From contig JAJEKV010000025.1 of assembly GCA_021234155.1 (NCBI GenBank), positions 6,677,310 through 6,741,309 of the forward strand: a stretch of DNA of 64,000 bases, given 5' to 3'. Position 1 is the stretch's first letter. Each line of letters begins with the position of its first letter. The position numbers and the translations under genes were made by a program. The notes under the pieces were generated by a model, which saw only the letters and a list, made by a program, of their open reading frames with translations, was not told the DNA's origin and made no database searches. Positions 10,204-21,199 of the stretch are shown in pieces. This DNA is from Isoetes taiwanensis (taxonomy: Eukaryota > Streptophyta > Lycopodiopsida > Isoetales > Isoetaceae).

Positions 10204-13200
10204 ATAGGAATTGTGCCTCCGGGTGGTCTCATGGAATTGTCGAGGCTTCCCTTGGCGAAAGGGGACGATCTCAACTCCGCGGGCGGCCGATATGGATCTC
10301 ATCTTTCTCATGGAGACATGGGAGCATCTTTGGCCAAAGGCTACCCGATCTGGGGTTACCAACATTTCTGGGTCTTCAATACCATGCAGACCGAGGGGTC
10401 ATGGTGGGGTTGCTTGCTACTACCGGGACAACCTTGGCACATTCGGTTACCCTCCGTAAGACGGATACATACACAACCAAGATTTGTGGGTTCGTGTGCA
10501 TAATACCGATGGCAACCCTCTTTTTTCGGTGCTTTGTTATTTCCCTCACGCAGAGAGCACCTTCTATCCCAGCCACTCCGATGTGGATAGGATGGACCCT
10601 TATGTCGATCTATATGATGACATACAACAACACAAGCAGTTGGGTGGGGTCGTCCTTCTTGGGGATTTCAATGCACCCGACAGAGTAGAGCAGCCCATGA
10701 GACTTGACCCCTCACCGACGATGTCCCCGCGCCTACGTCCCGCAGAGGCAACCTAGCCACGAGGATCGGATGACAGCCAGGTCACTCGCTTTGGCAGACA
10801 GTTGCTCCTGCTATGTGGTATTTTTTACTTGATAATTTGCAATGGCCTGTCACAGTGGCCCACTTCTCACAAGTGCACATGCAGACAGGACAATTAGGGG
10901 GGAGGGTCTAGTGTGGTGGACTATGTGCTCAGTAGTTGCGCAAGATATGCATCTCATCGGGCGTTTCCAGTGTGCCGACCGATCGGGATGAGGAGTTCGA
11001 CTCGCATCACCTCCCACTTTATTTGACATGGTTTGGCAAGCCGCCCAGAACCCCCACTATGCCAGCCCCTCGCCATCCTCGGGCCATGACTAGATTATGA
11101 GCGTGCAGAGAGGACTACGCCGAGATGCTCATGGACGCCATACCGGCAATTCTGCGGACCCCACACTGGAGGCCGAGCGGGCCGGTTGACCGGCTATTAC
11201 GGGATCACGTGAGGCCAGTGCTGGAACCCCCTTCCCCTTCCTCCCCCGGTCGCGCTCGGGGACATCAACATTTCAGCGAATCGATGGTTTGATGCGGAGT
11301 GTAAAAACGCATAGCCCAGCTTGAGTCACATTTGGGATCCGTACCGCTTGCGAGGCCACCACCACCGCGCAGCGCCCATCCGAAGGAGACAAAGCGCGGT
11401 ACCTTGCCGTGCATCGGGGAGATGTTCGGCTGCTAGACACTCATCCTCGAACCTTTTGGCGAGTGCCCGAAGGCCAGCCCGAGCCTGAGGACATCACACC
11501 CGGCGGTTGGGAGCGGTACTTGCGGCAGCTCTATGACCCACTGTGCACGCCAGCGCCCATACCCCCCAGGATGGCCCCATTGGTTCAGCGGAGGATGTTG
11601 TGGAGGGCCTACAACGGCTGGCTAATGGGAAGGCAGCTGACCTCGATGGTATGCAGGTCGAGTTACTCAAATGGGCAGGGCAGCCGCTGGTGCCGATCCT
11701 CACTACCCTGTTCAACAGAGCATTCCCCGACAATGGACCACAAGCAGGGTTGTCCCCATTCACAAGGCGGGCGACCACACTGTCCGGCCAATTACCGGAC
11801 GATCATGGTCAGTTCAGTATTTGCCAAACTATCCGATAATGGGATCCTGCAGATAGAACAAAAACAACTCCCATGAAAAATACATGATAAAAATATACAA
11901 CCACATAATAAGTATCGTATAGAGCGATGTCCAGCCCAGAATTGACCAAGGCTATTCCAATAGGGCCTCCTATGGTAAACAAGGACTACTGCGAGTAACA
12001 TTGGTGTTTTATATTGTATTGAACCTCGAGAGTAGGGATCATTTCCTTCTCACGATACTTTCGCATCATACGGCTCCCTTCTATCTACATGTCCTAGTTG
12101 TTCCTAGTGTTGATTGACTCTCTCGAGCATCAGTTGACCCGCTGGGCAGAGGCAGTAGATGTGCGAGCCCTCACACAAGCAGGCTTTAGACCCCACCACT
12201 CAACGATTGACCATATCTTTACACTGCGGGCACTGATTGAAGACAGCCGGAACCATCGGCAGGACTTGTATTGCTGCTTTGTGGACTTCGCAAAGGCTTT
12301 TGATACGGTTCCCCGGGAAAAGCTATGGGCTAGATTATAAAACCACCGCTGTCGCTACCTATGTAAATGCCATATACAGTCGTATGAGAGTTGTTTTGGC
12401 AGATGCACCACCGCCGGGCATTCACCAAAAGAGTATCGGGTCCCAAGGGCTGCCCCTCTCACCAACACTTTTGGCCTCTACATTGATCGGTTAGAGCCCC
12501 GGCTTACGAGCATGGGGGGTGGCATACGGCTTTTGCACCCGTGTCATCCGCCACCATCTATACGGACGATGTTGACCTTCCGCCCACACCCCGTAAGCTA
12601 TGCGCCTCATCCGATGCCCTAGACACATTCTCGCCGCTACGCATTATGCGCTGCGGAATCCGCCAAGACCGTGGTGGTTCTCATATCCTCTTTCAGCCAC
12701 CCCACGCCCTGACTCATATATCGGGGATGCTGCGGGAGGTCACGCCCACCTACAAGTACCTAGGGGTGGAATTCCCTCTTAAGCCTGTTGGGAGGCCATC
12801 CCATCCGCGGTGTGACAAAGAGGCCGAAAGCGCTTTATGCCATGCAGAACAACCCACCGTGCGAGCTCTATGATTGGGGCCATCAACCACATCTGCTGCA
12901 CCGGGTCGAGCCCGCCCCTTCGTATGGGGTCGAGGTTTGGGGCTCGGCGCCTCTTTGGCGACTGGAATGACTTGGAGCAGGTGCGTAAGGCATTTTTGGC
13001 ACGGGCACTTGGGTGAAACCTTCAGCCCCCATCGATTCGGCCAGAAACTGGATTCTTGCGGCTTCAAATGAGCCCTTTGATAGACACATCGCCTATTTTC
13101 GTAAAGTGGTTAATATGGGTGATGCTCGGCTCCCACCGGGCTTACGCCGTGGGCAATGGGCCCGCAGCCGCTCGGGCCTGTTGGAGGGGTAAGAGAGATC

Positions 13201-13766
13201 GATGGTTCGCCAGATGGAACATGCAGAACACAAAAGTGCGTGCAGTGGACACGAGGCCGATCATGACAACTGCAGGAGTACACCTGGACGCTTGCTTCCT
13301 TTGGCAAGCTCTGGGACCCCGTGCTCTAGAGAAGGTCAAACGGGTCCATTACAAGGAGCACATCAACCCCAGTTGAGCCCCGGGCCCAGCCTCTACCCTC
13401 GTTCCCATCTCGCCTGGCCTGGCCGGACTCATTGCCTCCATTCGCATGTGTGCCCACCATCTTCGCGATCGAGATCGGGCGGGTGGATTGGGAGCCCCGC
13501 CAGCGGGCTTTCTGTCGAGTCTTCAAACAGGTGCCATTGAGGATGAGTCTCACACTTTCTAGAGTTGCCCAAAGATTCGCCGATCCGGTCCGGGCGGATC
13601 ACGCTCCCTTAGTACGGCCGGATTTGCCCCTACATTTGCCGATGAACACACCGCCAAGATGCGTGCTCTTGGGTCGTATATCTCTGGGAGGTACCGGATC
13701 TCGTGAGCTCACCTTTGCCCCCTTGTTGCCACGATCGATCGGCACTACGGGTAAAGGTGCATGAGT
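10204..13766 (+). pseudogene. LINE ORF2 relic (APE endonuclease + reverse transcriptase)
   Basis: ORF2 of a LINE nicks target DNA and copies element RNA. The endonuclease starts near 10214 (VVSWNCRGFPW, an N-containing APE motif) and continues to VVLLGDFNAPD near 10650. The reverse transcriptase begins near 11480 (GWERYLRQLYDPL) and shows LANGKAADLDGMQ (11610-11650), FVDFAKAFDTV (near 12280-12310) and IYTDDVDL (near 12557), where the usual YADD reads YTDD. The C-terminal part includes DRWFARWNMQ (13197-13230) and VKRVHYKEHINPS (13336-13374). At least five frame changes and an insertion break it. The same family occurs at 7.3 kb, 16.5 kb, 42.9 kb and 54.7 kb. Confidence 0.85.
11840..12105. other. 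~265-bp insertion in LINE reverse transcriptase
   Basis: Compared with the copy on the minus strand at 18-19 kb, the coding order FAKL followed by LEHRLT is split here. FAKLSD ends near 11837 and SLEHQLT resumes near 12115. The AT-rich DNA between has no relation to the LINE. No terminal repeats or target duplication were clear, so its class is unknown. Confidence 0.6.
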
Positions 13767-13831
13767 GTATATATTTGTGTGTTTTTGCATTTTGTATATT
13801 GGAACAATTTGTCAGCAGGCTGATTGCTGCC

Positions 13832-13975
13832 ACGGTTTTTCCCTCGAAAACCCTTCGGGGCGGGGGTTTTTTAATCCGGGTAGTAATCCGCTTGCTGCGC
13901 TTTTGTATTGGGTCCCATAGACCGATTGGTCTCCGTGGACGATAAAAATACCTTCCTTCCTTCCTTCCTTAAAAT
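13832..13975 (+). terminator. LINE 3' UTR and microsatellite tail
   Basis: The order is GGTTTTTCCCTCGAAAACCC, GGGGTTTTTTAATCC, GGTCCCATAGACCGATTGG, CTCCGTGGACGATAAAA, then a CTTCC/TTCC repeat. The inverted pair CTCGAAAACCCTTCGGGGCGGGGGTTTTT can form a hairpin, likely the recognition structure for the element's own reverse transcriptase. This is the best reference for the other fragments. Confidence 0.75.
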
Positions 13976-14784
13976 TTTATTTAGACCTCAAGCATGATTT
14001 TTTGACATACCAAAGTATAAATGTACACTTCAGTGGTATCTCATGTTGAAGTTTTATCCAATGGCGATCAATAGCAATGTGCATGAAATAAGTTGGCTAA
14101 AGCATCCCATTTGTTCAAGGAAAATATTTTTATACGTCATATGTTGTTATGGTTATTGAATAGACTTGTCAATGAATCATACAAGTCTAAATAATCCAAT
14201 ACAACTAAAGGGTAGATCATACATTACTAAACATGTCAATGTCACATGTCTTAGGTTGTATTTTGCTCGAGGAGACATTCCACTAGGTGGCAACCCTCCA
14301 ATTTCCTAATTGTCAAAAATATATGCATGTACAATTATTAGGCAATCGAGAGGTGAACAATGCTATATGAAGAGATGTGTTATAGTGGATAATATTATTG
14401 TGTAGATGAATATTAATGCATAATTCAAATATCATATAGAGCTATCTAGGTTTTTGAAAGTGGAAAATCCAATTTCTAAATCCCATTTGCAAATTGGTTT
14501 ATTTGGATATCACTTTTCCATGGCTATAGTGTTTATGAAATGAATTGTCTAATGCCTTGTGGTGGTGGGGATGGGGCTATCAAATTATTGAAACATACTT
14601 GTAAGAGAAATGCCTGAGTTTTGTGAAGATGAAAGATGCATGTGAGAATTCTACATGTAAATCTAACTAAAATCTTGTGCATTTGTATTAAGTTTAGACT
14701 TCCACAAACTAAAATGAGAAGCTATTTCTTCTTTTAAAATTTCTAAATTGACCTTGGAAAATTACATGAGGTTTGACCGGTGTT
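13976..14784. other. gene-free stretch
   Basis: AT-rich DNA without recognisable genes, RNA genes or element ends. Confidence 0.5.
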
Positions 14785-14858
14785 TTTTCTCGAAATACCC
14801 CATGAACTATGTCCTTTCTCTTATTTGACGTTAAAATATACTTCCTTCCTTTCTTGAA
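14785..14858 (+). mobile_element. very short LINE 3'-end relic
   Basis: TTTTTTCTCGAAATACCCC followed by GACGTTAAAATATACTTCC reproduces the first and last words of the LINE 3' UTR and its (CTTC)n tail within 75 bases. The middle of the UTR is missing. It is best read as an extremely 5'-truncated insertion with an internal loss. Confidence 0.6.
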
Positions 14859-14999
14859 TATTTAGAATGCATGTAACAAAGCAATTACTGGCATGTTACG
14901 CAAATGTTTGTACAAACCTTGCTAGCTATGTCTACCTATGTTTGATGAAAGCATGCCAATTGCATGTCTCTTGGCATGCAAGTGACCTGTCTTACATGT

Positions 15000-16145
15000 A
15001 AGGCATATGCTAAAGTGTCCTCGGAGTGTTGGACCACTTCCATCTCAACTGCCTCCTGTAGTGCCAGCAACATATCGTTTGTCACCCTCCTGTAGCGCCA
15101 ACAACATATTGTTTGTCACATGCTTTGTCTTGTCGAACTTGGCCAGAATCTCCCGAACATCGTTCGCGAGATGGGAAAGCACTGGCTCTGCTGAGTGACG
15201 AATCTCCTTCAAAGATCAAGAGTATGATGAGTTCCTCCCATGCTTTGCTGCCAGCTTTCTAGGCAGCTCCAGCTCTTCGGGTGGCTCTTCCAGGGCATCT
15301 TCTCTAGTGTACCGCGACTTATAAGTGTCATAGTACTTCTTGTAAGTGGCGTATATCTTCATTTATTGGTTGTATATCACCATCTTCTTCTTGTACACCT
15401 TGTCCTCGTTCAGGATCTAAGAATCCTTCGACTTCTTCCCTCTCTTCTTTCTATCTGGCTGCGGCCATGCTGGGTAAGGTTGTGGTGGTGGCAGCTCCCC
15501 TTCTTCTACCTTCTCTTCTTCAGGGTTTCTGGCAGGTACGGGTTTCTTGGGCACTCTCGATCTGCCTTCTCTCGAAAGGAGGTCCCTCTGTAGCTTCCGT
15601 GTAGCTTATACATAGAATCTAACTTGGAGTCAGCCGAGTCAGATGATGAGGGTGGGTCGTCTTCTGGATTCCACTCTACAATGATGATTTTGGGGTTGCC
15701 CGTAGTCTTGGTCCTCTCATCTTCTTTCGGGACTACTCGAGGGCCTTTCCCTTCTTCTCCCTTAGCTCCTTCTGTGCCTTTCGCTTCTTCCGAAGCTCTT
15801 CCTTTCTAGCCTTCTCGAGCTTCTTTAATTTTCATAGCTTCCTTCATAGCTTCCAAGCTTGCCTCTTCTTCTGCATCAACTTCTTCTTTGCGGCCTTCGG
15901 CTCCTCCGTCCTCTCTTTTTCGGCTGATTGTGTCCCCTTGAATCCTCTTAAATTTCCTCCACAACCTCTTCCTCCTGTATTTCTTTGACAACTTGCTCCT
16001 CCTAGATTTCTTCCTCTCCTTCCTTTTCGGTCTCTTCTTCATTTATGTCTTGGGCCTCCTTGGCCTTCCGCTTGATGGTACGGACTTGGGCGCTCTCCTT
16101 TCGCTCATTTAAAGGTGTTCTATCGGTTTGTTTGGTGTGGACCAT
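15000..16145 (-). pseudogene. unidentified lysine/glutamate-rich coding relic
   Basis: On the minus strand an ATG at 16145 opens MVHTKQTDRTPLNERK, followed by a long charged region rich in K and E (likely coiled coil) down to about 15806 with two stops. Protein-like frames continue with shifts: ERTKTTGNPKIIIVEWN and DPPSSSDSADSKLDSMYKL (15610-15720), EGELPPPQPYPAWPQPD (near 15470-15510), KIYATYKKYYDTYKSRY (15300-15370), EELELPRKLAAKHGRNS (15235-15285) and VLSHLANDVREILAKFDKTK (15115-15185). A TATA-like box lies about 106 bases upstream of the ATG. The first nine residues resemble the histone H3 tail (ARTKQTAR) at five of eight positions. I do not recognise the family; a gag-like or other element protein is possible. 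Several stops and shifts show it is broken. Confidence 0.5.
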
Positions 16146-16250
16146 ATCAAACGGAACTAGATTTCGACATCGGGCACCCAAAAGTTAGCTAGGAAGTGGG
16201 AGCAAGATGAGAAAAAATAATGAAACCCTAATTCTAGAAGGTGAGGCCTC

Positions 16251-16258
16251 TATTTATA
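16251..16258 (-). promoter_or_regulatory. TATA-like box upstream of the charged relic
   Basis: On the minus strand the sequence reads TATAAATA, 106-113 bases upstream of the ATG at 16145, in a normal core-promoter position. It suggests the relic was once a transcription unit or lay behind an element promoter. No transcript evidence is available. Confidence 0.45.
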
Positions 16259-16367
16259 AGCTTGGCAAATCTAGAGTTTCCGATGCAAATCTCCATATTA
16301 TCTAGTTTTTGTCCATAAATGGGGTATGTTTGTCCTAAAAATGATATTCCTTCAGAGATGTTATGAT

Positions 16368-16450
16368 ACTTTTACTCTTAAGTTGCGCGTGGGAGCATTT
16401 TGAGCTTGCCAAAAGTGGCTCTGCCACAACTCTGGAGTAATTTTCCCTGA
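16368..16450 (+). repeat. ~85-bp dispersed repeat, copy 1
   Basis: TTTACTCTTAAGTTGC, then CCAAAAGTGGCTCTG, then CACAACTCTGGAGTAAT recur in the same order at 30029-30112. The flanks of the two copies differ. The class is unknown. Confidence 0.65.
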
Positions 16451-16689
16451 TTTCTAAGTTCCTTAACTATTTTGGGAATTTCAAGAATGGAATGGAATGG
16501 AATGGAATGGAATGGATGTTTTATCGTCCACGGAGACCGATTGGCCTATGGGACCCAAACAAAAAGAGAGCAGCAAGCGTATTACTGTCAGGATTAAAAA
16601 ACCCCCGCCGCGAAGGGTTTTCGAGGGAAAAATCTTAGCAGTAATAAGTATGCTGGCACATTGTACAATTGTATAGGACAGTTCAATAC

Positions 16690-19133
16690 TGTCCCGAAGG
16701 ACACAACTGAGTCCGTGCATCCATAACCTCCTGGAGGTATGACCCCAACAAACCCACTGACGTTGTATTCAATAACTCATGCAACGGTCTCAATGGCGCC
16801 CTGGTGGCAACACTGGCAAAGCCTTTCCTCCCGTGCTTCCCGAGCCCAACGTCCTGTCTCAATACAGAGACGATGTGCACCCGTGCGAATGGAACTATAA
16901 GTCTGCACTTCTTCATGGGCAAATGGGTGTACAAGTACTGGTGTGGGCCTCTCGTGAGCCTAGGATTGACTTGCTGCTGATAGTGTGTCAGTTTAACGTA
17001 CGTCAGAGCATCTGCATCCCAAAGCTTGCGAAGAAAAGTAGCATCTAGGTACAGCTTAAGTGCCTTGTGATCTTTCTTTGTCCTTACATGTACGCATCTG
17101 TTTGCGGGTGAAAGCATGCTACGGTGTACCACTTCTGGAACCCTCAAAAGTACCTATACTGTGTACTTTTAAAACTGGTACTTTTTATTTTTTCTTCCTA
17201 TTAAAATCAATCCAAAAATTTTGAATTGAAGGTCAATAACATGTCAATCTATAGTATTAGAGGATAACAATACTATTAGAGACTAAAATGAATGAATCAA
17301 CTCTCAAACATATTGTTTATTGAGACATTTATACAAGTTGCCAGTACCTAGTGCTACGTACTTTTCTGGGTAGTTTCGCACTTCCTGAAAAGAACTTTAG
17401 ATGATACACCCTAGCATGCTTTCACCCTTGCCTGTACACCCCAGCGTGAGAACCACTGAGCTTGCTTGTCCTTCCAGCAGGCTTCGAGGCGTTGGGGACC
17501 CATCGCCATGGTCAAAAGCAAGGTTGGGCAAACGTGTATCACCCATAGCGACCACCTTCTGGAAGTAAATGATATGGCGTTCCAATGCAGCCTGTTGAAA
17601 GGGTAGAAAACATGTCTTCTGGAGTAGGATTTGGTATGGAACTGTGGACTTTACTCCAATGGCTCGTGCCAAGAAGGCTTTCTGCACCTGCTCGAGGTCA
17701 TTCCAGGTATTGAGGGATATCACGGGCCCCCACATTTCTGCCCTATACAAGAGGACCGGCTCGACGAAGGCCCGGAACAAGTGTGACTGGTGGCCCCAGG
17801 CATACAACTCTGCCTTGTGGCTGTTGTTCTGCATGGCATATAGTGCTTTCCAACCTGCCGTGACCCGCAACCTGATGGCAGCATCCCAGTGGGTGGTAGC
17901 AGAGAACTCGATCCCCAAGTACTTGTAGATCAGAGCCACCTCTACATCTTGTCCCTGGTAAGTGAATGAGGGAAGCCTTGGCTGACGGGATGATGAAACT
18001 AGCAGCACCCTAGTTTTGGCCAAGTTAACTCATATGCCAGTGAATCGGCAAAAAGTGGCGAGAGCATCTAGATGACGTTGCATGTCCTCTGGAGTATAGG
18101 CCAAGAGGTTGACATCATCAGCATATATGAGTTGCCGGATTGTGCGATGCATGAGATGGGCGCCTGCCCCTCCATGCTCAGAGAGCCAATCTTCCAGCTG
18201 GTCAATGTATAGGCCAAAGAGTGTAGGGGAGAGGGGGCAACCCTGACGCACTCCAATACTACTGACTACCGGTTGTCCTGACGATGTGATACGGCCTGAG
18301 CATGCCTCGTATAGCCTATATACTGCATTCTGCAAGTCAAGGGGGGTCCCCAGCCGCCGCAGTCTGTCCCATAACCTGTCCCGGGGCACTGTGTCAAAAG
18401 CTTTTGAGAAATCCACAAAACAATAGTACAGGTTTTGTCGGTGATTCCTGCTATCCTCAATCAATGTGCGCAGAGTGAAGATATGATAAATTGTGGAATG
18501 CCCGGGCCGAAAACCTGCTTGTGTGAGAGCTCGCACATCTGCCTCCTTTGCCCATATTGTCAGCCGATGCTCAAGGATGTCAGCCAACAGTTTTGCAAAG
18601 AGAGAGCTGATCATGATAGTACGATAGTTGGCTGGGCATTGAGGGTCCCCTGCCTTGTATATGGGCACAACTCTACTAGTGGTCCATTGCGGAGGTAAGC
18701 CTTCTTGCAATGCTTTATTGAATAATGCTGTGAGGACAGGCATCAGTGGAGGCCCAGCCCACTTCAGAAGTTTCGCCTGCATGCCATCTAAATCTGCTGC
18801 CTTCCCATTAGCCAGACGTTGTAGGCCCATGATGACATCCCCCTCTGTGATGACCAGAGCCATGCCTATCTGTGGGGGGACTGGTGTTCGGCCCCCGAGC
18901 GGGTCGTAAAGCTGTTGCAAGTACTGTACCCATTGCTCCGAGGTGATGTTCCCTGTGGGCTGTGCAGTCCTGCTCAAGATCCTTCTCCAGAATGTCTTTG
19001 GGTGCCGATCCAGGAGACCAAACATCTGTTGCTGATGCTCTGCGAGGTATCTGGCTTTCTTGTTCTTGAGGAAGGAGCGGTATTGACTGATGGCCTGTGG
19101 GGGGGGAGGCGGGATCAGTGACGTCAAGATGTT
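16690..19133 (-). pseudogene. LINE ORF2 (reverse transcriptase and C-terminal region), interrupted
   Basis: Minus-strand reading: LANGKAADLDGMQAKLLKWA, WTTSRVVPIYKAGDPQCPAN, FVDFSKAFDTVPRDRLWDRL, VRQGCPLSPTLFG and LIYADDVNLLA (YADD near 18115-18126) are intact reverse-transcriptase motifs in a 397-codon frame (19223-18030; its first residues lie in the adjoining LTR). A shift near 18025 leads to YKYLGIEFSATTHWDAA, GWKALYAMQNN and WNDLEQVQKAFLARAIG (18023-17433). After the 322-bp insertion the frame resumes with NRCVHVRTKKDHKALKLYL and INPRL-like sequence. This is the best-preserved reverse transcriptase of the family in the window, but the lost 5' half and the frame changes exclude activity. 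Confidence 0.85.
17106..17427. mobile_element. 322-bp MITE-like element with 23-bp TIRs and 4-bp TSD
   Basis: The left end, 17106-17128 (GGGTGAAAGCATGCTACGG...), and the reverse complement of the right end, 17405-17427, agree at 22 of 23 bases. TTGC lies directly outside both ends (17102-17105 and 17428-17431). Removing the element and one TTGC restores the LINE frame across the junction (minus strand WGVQ-A-NRCVHVR), which confirms the insertion and the 4-bp duplication. The interior is AT-rich and non-coding. A 4-bp duplication is unlike the usual plant MITE groups (2, 3, 8 or 9-10 bp). Confidence 0.85.
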
Positions 19134-19489
19134 TGTTAACCACCTAGTGGTTAACATTGTGCATGCACATGTTAGGTGCATGCACATGTTAGGTGTCAGT
19201 GGTGGCAGACTGACACTTGGCATGATTAGGTTAACATAAGTGTAGGGATTAGATTTAGTTAGATGTACGGCTCAGATTTGCGGTCTACACTATATTAGAC
19301 CGGAGCCTCTTCATTTGTACTCAGGTTTTATCTCAAATTTGGAGAGCCTCATTAGCTCACGTTTCCTTCATTCTTTGTACATTTTTCTTTGTCTTGTTCT
19401 TGTTTTGTGATCATGAGCATGGCAGCCTTGTAGCATCCGGCAGTCATGGACTGCTGCTGCAGGGTGTATGCCAAGAACTCAAACTAACA
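19134..19489 (+). repeat. 5' LTR of the non-coding element
   Basis: Starts TGTTAACCAC and ends CTAACA (TG...CA). The first 23 bases form a hairpin (TGTTAACCAC - CTA - GTGGTTAACA). Next comes a 17-bp tandem duplication of GTGCATGCACATGTTAG. A TATATTA near 19289-19296 is a candidate TATA box. Confidence 0.8.
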
Positions 19490-19490
19490 C

Positions 19491-19508
19491 TGGCGCCGTT
19501 ATGCCGGG
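19491..19508 (+). promoter_or_regulatory. tRNA primer-binding site
   Basis: TGGCGCCGTTATGCCGGG lies one base after the LTR. It closely resembles the TGGCGCCGTTGCCGGGGA-type site of plant OTA (Athila/Tat/Ogre) Ty3 elements, which suggests the missing proteins came from that group. Confidence 0.65.
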
Positions 19509-20725
19509 TTCGCTCGTGATCACTTTCTTCAGCCTTGCTATTTTGCTGTTGTCCTTGCTGCTCTTATCATCATCAGTTTTTGAATCCTCCTTGTATATTA
19601 CTCTCAACCCTTTCAATCCCCTTATTTGGCCCAACCAGTTGTTGAAATGGTCCGGCTGGAGGCCCCTTTTGTCAAATCCTTTCGTTTGCATTTAGTCTCG
19701 TTATGAAAAGAGTTTTCAAACCTCTGTTTTTCGTGGTGCAGCAAGCACAGTTTTATAGTCAAGGATTTTGGGAGTGGTGACAGCACTCCTCTCTGCAAAA
19801 AGTTTCTCAGAAAAGCCTATTGATTCGTTTTGTTATCTTCTCTTATGGCAAAAACTGTGCACTTGTTTTCTGCACAGCACAAAGAAAAAAATCTTTTATT
19901 CTTCATGTTTTTGGGCATACCAGCAAGAAAGGAAGAGGCCCAACGGCTCTTCTTGCCTGTTCGCAACATTTTTGGGTGCTTTTGAGCTCTGTTTTCTCAG
20001 AGTTCTTTCTGAACCAGTGGCAAAATTAGTTTTGGCCGAGTTATTCATGGTGGACAAAGCTCTGTTTTTACACCACAAGCTGTGATGGGAAGGGCTTTCT
20101 TCAAGTATTCGGGCTCAAATTTGTCTCCCTTCATCTTCAATTTTTTAAGAGGGCCAGCTCTATGGCTAGCCCCCATCTCTCATTCATGCGCAAATGGGCA
20201 ACAGTCCTCTGGTGCTTGACACATTCAGCATCTATACCTGCATCACCCACTGTGTTAGTATATTGCAGATCAAATTTGAGCATATTTGGAACAGTTAATC
20301 TATCAATTTCGTTTTTCTCATGCCTTATAGTCCATATACTGTCAAGATCTGCATGCACTCAAGGAATATCATGGCCACCGCTTCTGTTCTGTGATAGCAA
20401 ATCTGGTAAGTTCCTATTTACAGCACCTCAGGTTTCGACATCCTCTCAGGGCCAGGCATTCAACAATATATGGCGGCTTAGCTCTATTGCGGCTCTGTTT
20501 TTCCAAAAATGTCAGATTTCTTACAAGCAGTTGAAGCAGATTCAGGGGCAGCCTTACATTTTTTACCTATCCTAGCTGTGCCTCACAAGATTCCAAGCTA
20601 TTCCAGCTTTATCCCAAATCATGCTCTGTATTCATGCTAACTCAGAAACATTTTTATGGGCTTCATTCTGTTAATTATTTTCAAGAGGGCCAGCCCTTTT
20701 GGCCAGCCCCATCCTCCTGCTAAGC

Positions 20726-21199
20726 CTAAACAGCCCATGACATTTCCAAGATCATCTCTGCTATCCCGAAGCATCCGCCAATACAAGGAAGGTTATCAAA
20801 GAAAGAGCACAATTTAGGCGCCATAGGAGCGGTTCGGCCCGGATCTTCATATTCGGTCTTCAAAGCAACCTTGAAGCCGATTTGCCCGAGATCGAAGCAT
20901 CTCTTTACTCGGTTTAGAATGCGAAAATCACGCCGCCATAACCTATTACGGCTCGAACTTTCTTCACCCCTCGCTTCTTTAACAGCCCGAAGCGGCCGGG
21001 GTTGCCGGCTTCCAAGTTTTCTCCGGATCCGAATATAGGCCGATCTTCTACGACTCATTATTTCATCGCCCTTCGAAGAAGGGTGGAACACCGCTTCTTG
21101 AAATAGAAGAATCCAGATTGCCATAGCGGGCATTTTTTCAGGTGGTTCGAGGCTTTTAGGGCTCTCATATTTGTGAAGGCTGATAACGGGCCACGCCAA
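20726..21199 (-). other. 157-codon open frame inside the non-coding LTR element
   Basis: An uninterrupted minus-strand frame with arginine-rich composition (MSRRRSAYIRIRRKLGSRQ near 21058-21000) lies antisense to the element. I do not recognise it. The region has a higher GC content than its neighbours and could be a captured host fragment or chance. No function is proposed. Confidence 0.25.

Larger units (their letters stand above)
8183..13975 (+). mobile_element. LINE, near full length, decayed
   Basis: The element starts directly after the tail of the previous LINE. It comprises a pyrimidine-rich leader (8183-8328), three tandem monomers (8329-8645), an ORF1 relic (8649 to about 10170), an ORF2 relic with endonuclease and reverse transcriptase (about 10210-13765), a 3' UTR and a (CTTC)n tail ending near 13975. 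Many stops and shifts break both frames. An insertion of about 265 bp interrupts the reverse transcriptase near 11840-12105. The span near 5.8 kb fits a full-length plant LINE. GC content is clearly higher than in neighbouring DNA. Confidence 0.8.
16484..19133 (-). mobile_element. LINE copy, minus strand, interrupted
   Basis: The 3' end is at the low coordinate: a (CATTC)n tail at 16484-16516, then the minus-strand 3' UTR (GTGGACGATAAAA; GGTCCCATAGGCC). The coding part runs upward: C-terminal region 16683-17105, a 322-bp inverted-repeat insertion at 17106-17427, connection region 17428-18023, and reverse transcriptase 18030 to about 19130. The 5' side ends abruptly at 19133, where an LTR begins. 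ORF1 and the endonuclease are absent. Confidence 0.88.
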
